Below, piece after piece: positions 6,548 to 10,415 of a stretch of DNA of 10,415 nucleotides. The stretch is from Gammaproteobacteria bacterium (GTDB lineage: Bacteria; Pseudomonadota; Gammaproteobacteria; Pseudomonadales; Azotimanducaceae_A): assembly GCA_002714125.1 (NCBI GenBank), contig PAWP01000083.1:11155-21569 (forward strand), written 5' to 3'. Under the pieces are notes generated by a model. It worked only from the letters and a program-made list of their open reading frames with translations. It was not told the origin of the DNA and did no database searches. Positions within the stretch are counted from its first letter, which is position 1; every line of letters starts with the position of its first letter. The translations under genes were made by a program, and so were the position numbers.

Positions 6548-7773
6548 CCGCGCCAACGACAACCCCAAAGGACCCCGTCTACGGCTGGGTCCTTGTCGGC
6601 ATCGTTTTTATACTGTCGACCCTCTCGTTTGGCGCGCTTGGCGCAGTCTCGGTATTCCTGAAACCACTTGCCACCGAGTTCGGATGGAGTCGTGGCGAAA
6701 CCGCCTTTGGTTACACCGCAATTGCCTTCTCAGCCGCATTATTTGGCGTACTCTGGGGAGTCATCGCCGATCGATTCGGGACCCGCTGGTTCGGCCTCAT
6801 CGCCACCTTCGCGATGACAGGCGCGTTGCTGTTGCTCGCCCGTCAGGAAACCGTTGTCGAGTTCTATGCCTTCTACTTTTTGTTCGGCGCACTGGGCAAC
6901 GCAGTGGTGTCGGCGCCCCTTTTCGCCAACGTCGGGTTCTGGTTTAAGCAGCGCCCAGGACTGGCGCTTGGCATTACCGCCGCCGGCGGTGCCTTCGGGC
7001 AAGGCGTGGTGCCCTATTTTGCCGGCCTCGGTATAGAAACATGGGGCTGGCGCGACACCTACGAGGCCATGGCCTGGATCTACCTCGCCATCGCCCTGCC
7101 ATTGTCATTCTTCATCCGTGAGTCACCCCAGCGCATGGCCGAACGGGCCGAGCCAATATCAAGCGAGACGCGTTTTGTGCTTTCAGACTGGGAAGTCATC
7201 GGTTGGATCAGCGTAGCTGTAATCTTCTGCTGTAACTGCATGTCGGTACCCATTGTGCATCTCGTACCGCTACTGACTGATGACGGTATGCCGCTCGAAA
7301 CCGCTACCCGAGTACTGATGGTGCTTATGTTTGCCGGGGTTGCCGGGCGCATCTTTGGCGGTCAGTTGGGTGACCGCATTGGCGCCTTGCCGGCCTACCT
7401 GTTGATGTCCCTTGGACAGACTCTCTTTGTGGTCTGGTTTCCCCACATCAACGGGCTGCTGTCACTCTATGCGCTCGCGCTAGCCTTCGGCTTCACCTAC
7501 TCGGGCGTCATGTCCAGCATTCTTGTATGTACGCGCACGATGGTCGCAGCCCGACTTGGCGCCCGTGCCATGAGTCTGACCTCCTTCTTTGGCTGGATGG
7601 GAATGGGAATGGGTGGGTTTGTTGGTGGCGTACTATATGACCAGACCGGCGACTACCTCTGGTCGTATGGCTGGGCATGCGCTGCAGGCGTCATCAATCT
7701 GATCGTACTGGGCGTTTTTTGGGCGCGTATTCGCGGTAAACAGAATCCAGATTCGAGCGCCGTCACAGCCTGA
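6544..7773 (+). CDS. MFS transporter, monocarboxylate/oxalate-formate antiporter type
   Basis: This inner-membrane carrier of about 409 residues has 12 predicted helices in two halves. Motif A after TM2 reads G72-V-I-A-D76-R77-F-G79, and its second-half copy reads GGQLGDRIG (272-280). The central cytoplasmic loop (about 192-215, SPQRMAERAEP...) separates the halves. The N-terminal DPVYGWVLVG entry and the layout resemble the MCT/oxalate-formate antiporter group that moves monocarboxylates or other organic anions. The chosen start is the TTG at 6544, which shares a 4-nt TTGA overlap with the GFA stop and places the first helix about ten residues in. A TTG at 6502 would overlap the GFA gene by 46 bp. 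It is the last gene of the PhyH-GFA-MFS run and is the likely uptake or efflux route for the cluster's substrate. Confidence 0.92.
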   Translation: MTAPTTTPKDPVYGWVLVGIVFILSTLSFGALGAVSVFLKPLATEFGWSRGETAFGYTAIAFSAALFGVLWGVIADRFGTRWFGLIATFAMTGALLLLARQETVVEFYAFYFLFGALGNAVVSAPLFANVGFWFKQRPGLALGITAAGGAFGQGVVPYFAGLGIETWGWRDTYEAMAWIYLAIALPLSFFIRESPQRMAERAEPISSETRFVLSDWEVIGWISVAVIFCCNCMSVPIVHLVPLLTDDGMPLETATRVLMVLMFAGVAGRIFGGQLGDRIGALPAYLLMSLGQTLFVVWFPHINGLLSLYALALAFGFTYSGVMSSILVCTRTMVAARLGARAMSLTSFFGWMGMGMGGFVGGVLYDQTGDYLWSYGWACAAGVINLIVLGVFWARIRGKQNPDSSAVTA

Positions 7774-8512
7774 GGCAAGCGATGTCGACTTCCCTAGCCG
7801 CACTCTGACCCTAGACACCGAACATCCGGGGTTACGAACATTCTCTGATTCGGACTTCGATGCTGCTGTGTGCTTTTTTCAGGAACCGGATTTTTTTTGG
7901 CATAGGAGGTGAACCACCCTCCAAACCCGTCACCCGGGACTACCTGCATGGAGCAACACTCCACATCGCTGCGCAGAGCTTCTACTCTGCCATTGTCGAG
8001 CACGCGACAGGAGGCGGCGTCGTCGATGACATCTGCCTGCCGTAGACGAATCTCGAGCGTGACACGCGACCTGCCAAGCGCACTATGTACATACCCATCA
8101 GCCTGTGAGACAAAGCGGGAAGGGGCAGCGGCCATGTCGTTTAGGGACGCGACGTGCCTCAACACTTACGCATTTGATGTCATGTGGATAGACCGTTTCT
8201 GCAAGGCCGCACATTCAGATCGGCAACCATCGTTCCCAGGCCCAGTACTAGTCAGTCGAGCCCGCCCATGCTTGCTTTGCAGACCACGGCCCGCAACCGT
8301 TGTGTCCTGATCGGTTGCATCTGCGGCATCGCTAGCCACGGGCATGGTGCTAAAAAAGCCAGGATTCTGCGGTCAATGAGGGGGGTCGTTGATATCGGGC
8401 ATCGAGGTTCCAACAGGCTGATGGGTCGATCGCGCCGCTGCTGACAAGGTCTGTGTTGCGCGTGTTGATCTTGGCCAGAGCAAGTCTGACGCCCAATCCT
8501 CCCCCAACGGCT
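7774..8512. other. 739-bp stretch without a confident gene; possible decayed coding sequence
   Basis: No complete, recognisable gene was found on either strand. On the plus strand, coding-like composition (G-rich first and G/C-rich third positions) runs in one frame from the MFS end to a TGA at 7910-7912 (TFSDSDFDAAVCFFQEPD). After a run of eight T at 7891-7898 it continues in another frame (VTRDYLHGATLHIAAQSFYS...VVDDICLP) to a TAG at 8043-8045, beyond which the frame stays coding-like for a while (LERDTRPAKRTMYIPISL). This resembles a frameshifted, stop-interrupted remnant of a family I do not recognise. An antisense frame (8165-7794) is also open but has no recognisable motif. From about 8170 to 8512 I see nothing supportable. 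No terminator with a T-tract is evident. Confidence 0.35.
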
Positions 8513-9574
8513 CTAGCGGGAACCCGCCTCCTGCGTATGTTCCCGAGATTCATAACCCAATCCCGACTGGGCACCGTCGCCACCCGCCTCCTGTAGGCGT
8601 TCCAGGTAAGCCAGCGGATCCTGAAGATCGCAACCGCCTAGGCCCATAGCACTACGGTGATAGCCGAGGTCCGTCTGCAATTCGGCCGGCATCGCCAGCA
8701 CGCGCTCTCGGGGGATCGATAGGTACTGATTAAACTGCGTCCGCAGCCACCCACGGGCGTAGTTCAAGGTGAGGGTACGCCGGCTGCGCTCGGTTGAGTT
8801 ACCACCGCCACCGTGCAAAACCGCGCCATCCCAGATCAGTGCCGAGCCTGCAGGCATCTCGCATAGCATCACGTCGGCCGGGTCCGGCTGGCGGCTCTCG
8901 GGCCAACAGTTTGACCCGGGCACAACCTGAGTGCCGCCGTTCTCAGGCGTAAAGTCGTCAAGCGCAATCGCAGCGGTAACAACGAGCGGCACGCGTGGTC
9001 GGGGGAACAAGGTGTAGAAGCCGTCGTCTCGATGCAACCCCTGCGGCTCGCAACCCGGGTCCGGCGACATCGCCACCGCGCCTGCGTTCAGAATGAAGTC
9101 GATACCAAGAATGCCGGCTATAAGCGCGCGCAGCCGTGGCAACGTGGCAATTGCATCAATCCGCTCGGTTTTCGCAAGCACGTTCTGGACATGCATGGTC
9201 TGCTTGTTGGGCACAGAACCGAACAGCTTTGCAGTGCCCTTGTAGATGGGCGCCAACGCTTCTCGAGCGTGCTCGATTTCGTTCGGCGTGAGCAAGCCCT
9301 CGACGATCACGTAGCCACGTTCATGCAGTTGCCGTACCAGTTTTTCTGTTTCTTCTACGTCAACCTGTCTAATCAGGTCCCAGTAGGCTGCCTGCACCGA
9401 CTGCACTGGCTTCTCGCCACTCGACGCCGTCCGCATAGCACTCAGGCGGAACTCAAGCTCCTCGTCGCGCATTCGCGCATGCAAAGCGTGCTCACTTGCG
9501 GTGACCTGACTGCGTAATGCAGCAAGCTGAGCCTCGAGTTCCCCAACCCGTTCTATCTTGTCTGTCTGGTTCAT
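8513..9574 (-). CDS. PhyH-family Fe(II)/2-oxoglutarate dioxygenase (no. 3) with N-terminal coiled coil
   Basis: At 353 residues, this is the longest of the four PhyH proteins here. Residues about 6-46 are heptad-like, charged and Leu/Ala-rich (VGELEAQLAALRSQVTASEH), and predict a short coiled coil that ordinary family members of 250-300 residues lack. The oxygenase part starts near LHERGYVIVEGLL (83-95). The iron site is H181-R-D183 in GLHRDDGFY, followed by TAAIALDDFTPENGGTQVVPGS. The distal His254 is in AVLHGGGGNS, and Arg266 12 residues on is the probable 2-oxoglutarate ligand. The ATG at 9574 has no visible Shine-Dalgarno sequence. TACACT lies 7 nt upstream, so a leaderless transcript is possible. 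The C-terminal tail is Gly/Glu/Gln-rich and contains a short repeat. It is divergent from the next PhyH gene across 77 bp that hold a palindrome. Substrate is unknown. Confidence 0.93.
   Translation of the reverse strand: MNQTDKIERVGELEAQLAALRSQVTASEHALHARMRDEELEFRLSAMRTASSGEKPVQSVQAAYWDLIRQVDVEETEKLVRQLHERGYVIVEGLLTPNEIEHAREALAPIYKGTAKLFGSVPNKQTMHVQNVLAKTERIDAIATLPRLRALIAGILGIDFILNAGAVAMSPDPGCEPQGLHRDDGFYTLFPRPRVPLVVTAAIALDDFTPENGGTQVVPGSNCWPESRQPDPADVMLCEMPAGSALIWDGAVLHGGGGNSTERSRRTLTLNYARGWLRTQFNQYLSIPRERVLAMPAELQTDLGYHRSAMGLGGCDLQDPLAYLERLQEAGGDGAQSGLGYESREHTQEAGSR
8522..8593. repeat. 12-bp direct repeat 60 bp apart in the end of PhyH no. 3
   Basis: ACCCGCCTCCTG occurs at 8522-8533 and again at 8582-8593. 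On the coding strand both copies are in the same frame and encode QEAG, once near the end of the conserved part and once just before the stop. This may be a trace of a small in-frame duplication of the tail. Confidence 0.5.
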
Positions 9575-9594
9575 ACTAGACAGTGTACCGCGTG

Positions 9595-9614
9595 GCAGTC
9601 CTGTACTTGACTGC
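9595..9614. promoter_or_regulatory. Operator-like palindrome between two divergent PhyH genes
   Basis: GCAGTC (9595-9600) and GACTGC (9609-9614) are exact inverted arms around CTGTACTT, whose central GTAC is also symmetric. 16 of 20 positions are therefore symmetric. The site lies roughly mid-way in the 77-bp gap between the start codons of the two divergent dioxygenase genes, a position suited to a dimeric regulator controlling both. No regulator gene is present in the window. Confidence 0.5.
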
Positions 9615-9651
9615 GCTACATTGTGCCCTCAGGCAACTAGATAGACCCAAA

Positions 9652-10415
9652 GTGATAGTCGACGGCACTCCGTTCAGATTTGGTAAACACACGTTTACTT
9701 TCGGGCAGGACGTACTGGACCTGCAGGACTCCAGCCCGATTCGCGACGACCCGGATGCCCTGCGTGCGCGCCTTGCACAAGACGGCTACCTCTTCATAAG
9801 AGGATTTCATAACGTCGACAGTGTGACGGCCGCCGCCAAGTTTACGCTTGAAGCCATCGAGGCACGTGGTGGGATCGCTTCAGGAACCCCCGCCGTAGAT
9901 GGCAGGATCGGCCCCGAAAACCGCAACTTCCCTTTCCTGCGCGTGCCTGAAGTGTCGCATGACCCAGCCATTCTCAGAGTGGTAGACAGCCCTGATACTT
10001 TCGAATTCTACGCCCGGATTTTTGGCAAGCCGGCCATCACCTTCGACAAACGCTGGCTGCGCTGCATGGCAAACGGTGGGCACAACCACTTCCATTACGA
10101 CAACGTTTACGTTGGCAGAGGTACACCAAACCGCCTAACTATGTGGAGCCCGCTAACCGACGTTGACCTTGACGAGGGACCGTTGGTTATCTGCCTAAGC
10201 TCACACCGCCACGAACACCTCATCAATACGTACGGCCAGACAGACATGGACCGAGATCTCACTGAGGCGGTCTTCACAGCCAACCCACGCGAACTCGTGG
10301 AGGACTTCGGCTTCACGCTTGGCACAACTCACTTCAATCCCGGAGACGCCATTCTCTTCGGCATGTTCATGATGCACTCGTCAGCCCCGAATCTGTCAAA
10401 CCGATACCGAATAAG
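9652..10415 (+). CDS. PhyH-family Fe(II)/2-oxoglutarate dioxygenase (no. 4); 3' end missing
   Basis: 254 residues are visible before the window ends with the frame still open; the missing part is probably a few tens of residues. The N-terminus (IVDGTPFRFGKHTF) is followed by RLAQDGYLFIRGF (40-52), the usual PhyH entry. The iron site is H148-Y-D150 in NHFHYDNVYVG, with the core strand LTMWSPLTDVDLDEGPLVI (162-180). The distal His242 lies in MFMMHSSAPNLSNRYR, with Arg251/Arg253 as 2-oxoglutarate ligand candidates. This subgroup (NPGDAILFGMFMMHSS...NLSNR) is typical of PhyH proteins common in marine and planctomycete-like genomes. The start is taken as the GTG at 9652. The frame is open further upstream (TTG at 9607, GTG at 9592), so the start is uncertain, and no Shine-Dalgarno sequence is seen. 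It diverges from PhyH no. 3 and shares its intergenic palindrome. Confidence 0.88.
   Translation, partial: MIVDGTPFRFGKHTFTFGQDVLDLQDSSPIRDDPDALRARLAQDGYLFIRGFHNVDSVTAAAKFTLEAIEARGGIASGTPAVDGRIGPENRNFPFLRVPEVSHDPAILRVVDSPDTFEFYARIFGKPAITFDKRWLRCMANGGHNHFHYDNVYVGRGTPNRLTMWSPLTDVDLDEGPLVICLSSHRHEHLINTYGQTDMDRDLTEAVFTANPRELVEDFGFTLGTTHFNPGDAILFGMFMMHSSAPNLSNRYRI

Noticed and set aside
7904..7922. GGAGGTG...CACCCTCC imperfect hairpin
   Set aside because: Short loop with a bulge and no following T-tract; the preceding T8 run is on the wrong side for a rightward terminator.
7794..8165. 123-codon minus-strand frame in the gap after the MFS gene
   Set aside because: No recognisable motif or ribosome site. 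Codon composition fits the opposite strand better, so it is not called as a gene.
1..10415. CRISPR arrays, tRNA or rRNA genes, insertion sequences, phage genes, toxin-antitoxin pairs
   Set aside because: No repeat-spacer pattern, cloverleaf-like segment, transposase or integrase motif or terminal inverted repeat was seen on either strand.

Overview
The window is a stretch of bacterial chromosome that is moderately GC-rich, with a clear G/C bias at third codon positions. Gene density is high, genes are separated by short gaps, and no phage, insertion-sequence, CRISPR, tRNA or rRNA signal is visible. The gene content (a FadD19-like acyl-CoA synthetase, several PhyH-type dioxygenases, a monocarboxylate-type MFS carrier, GFA and VOC proteins) is typical of free-living, catabolically versatile Proteobacteria, probably an uncultured marine or soil lineage. 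The taxonomic guess is inference only.

Layout. 1-1452 (+) is the 3' part of an acyl-CoA synthetase gene, followed after 73 bp by a PhyH-family Fe(II)/2-oxoglutarate dioxygenase (1526-2368, +). The leftward block 2376-4686 (-) reads, in transcription order, as a DUF7832-like small protein, a VOC/glyoxalase-fold protein, a TIM-barrel amidohydrolase and a decayed DUF2147 gene. A plausible sigma70-type promoter lies at 4716-4744. Divergent from this block, 4798-7773 (+) holds a second PhyH dioxygenase, a tandem GFA-domain zinc protein and an MFS transporter that starts on a TTG overlapping the GFA stop codon. A 739-bp stretch (7774-8512) has no confident gene but contains coding-like, frame-broken sequence. 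Then come two divergently transcribed PhyH dioxygenases: one with an N-terminal coiled coil (8513-9574, -), and one running off the right edge (9652-10415, +). The 77 bp between them contain a near-perfect 20-bp palindrome.

How the genes may work together. Four different PhyH-type oxygenases lie within about 9 kb, each keeping its HxD...H iron site and a C-terminal Arg. Alongside them are a CoA ligase, an organic-anion-type carrier, a LigI-like hydrolase/lactonase candidate, a VOC enzyme and a GFA protein. The simplest reading is a catabolic island that imports a carboxylic acid, activates it to a CoA thioester, and hydroxylates or oxidatively demethylates it in several steps. The hydrolase, VOC and GFA proteins would then deal with lactone, carbonyl or C1 by-products. 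The substrate cannot be read from the sequence, and the pathway is a hypothesis. The firmest unusual observations are the PhyH clustering, the multiply damaged DUF2147 pseudogene overlapping the end of the amidohydrolase gene, and the operator-like palindrome between the divergent dioxygenase genes.
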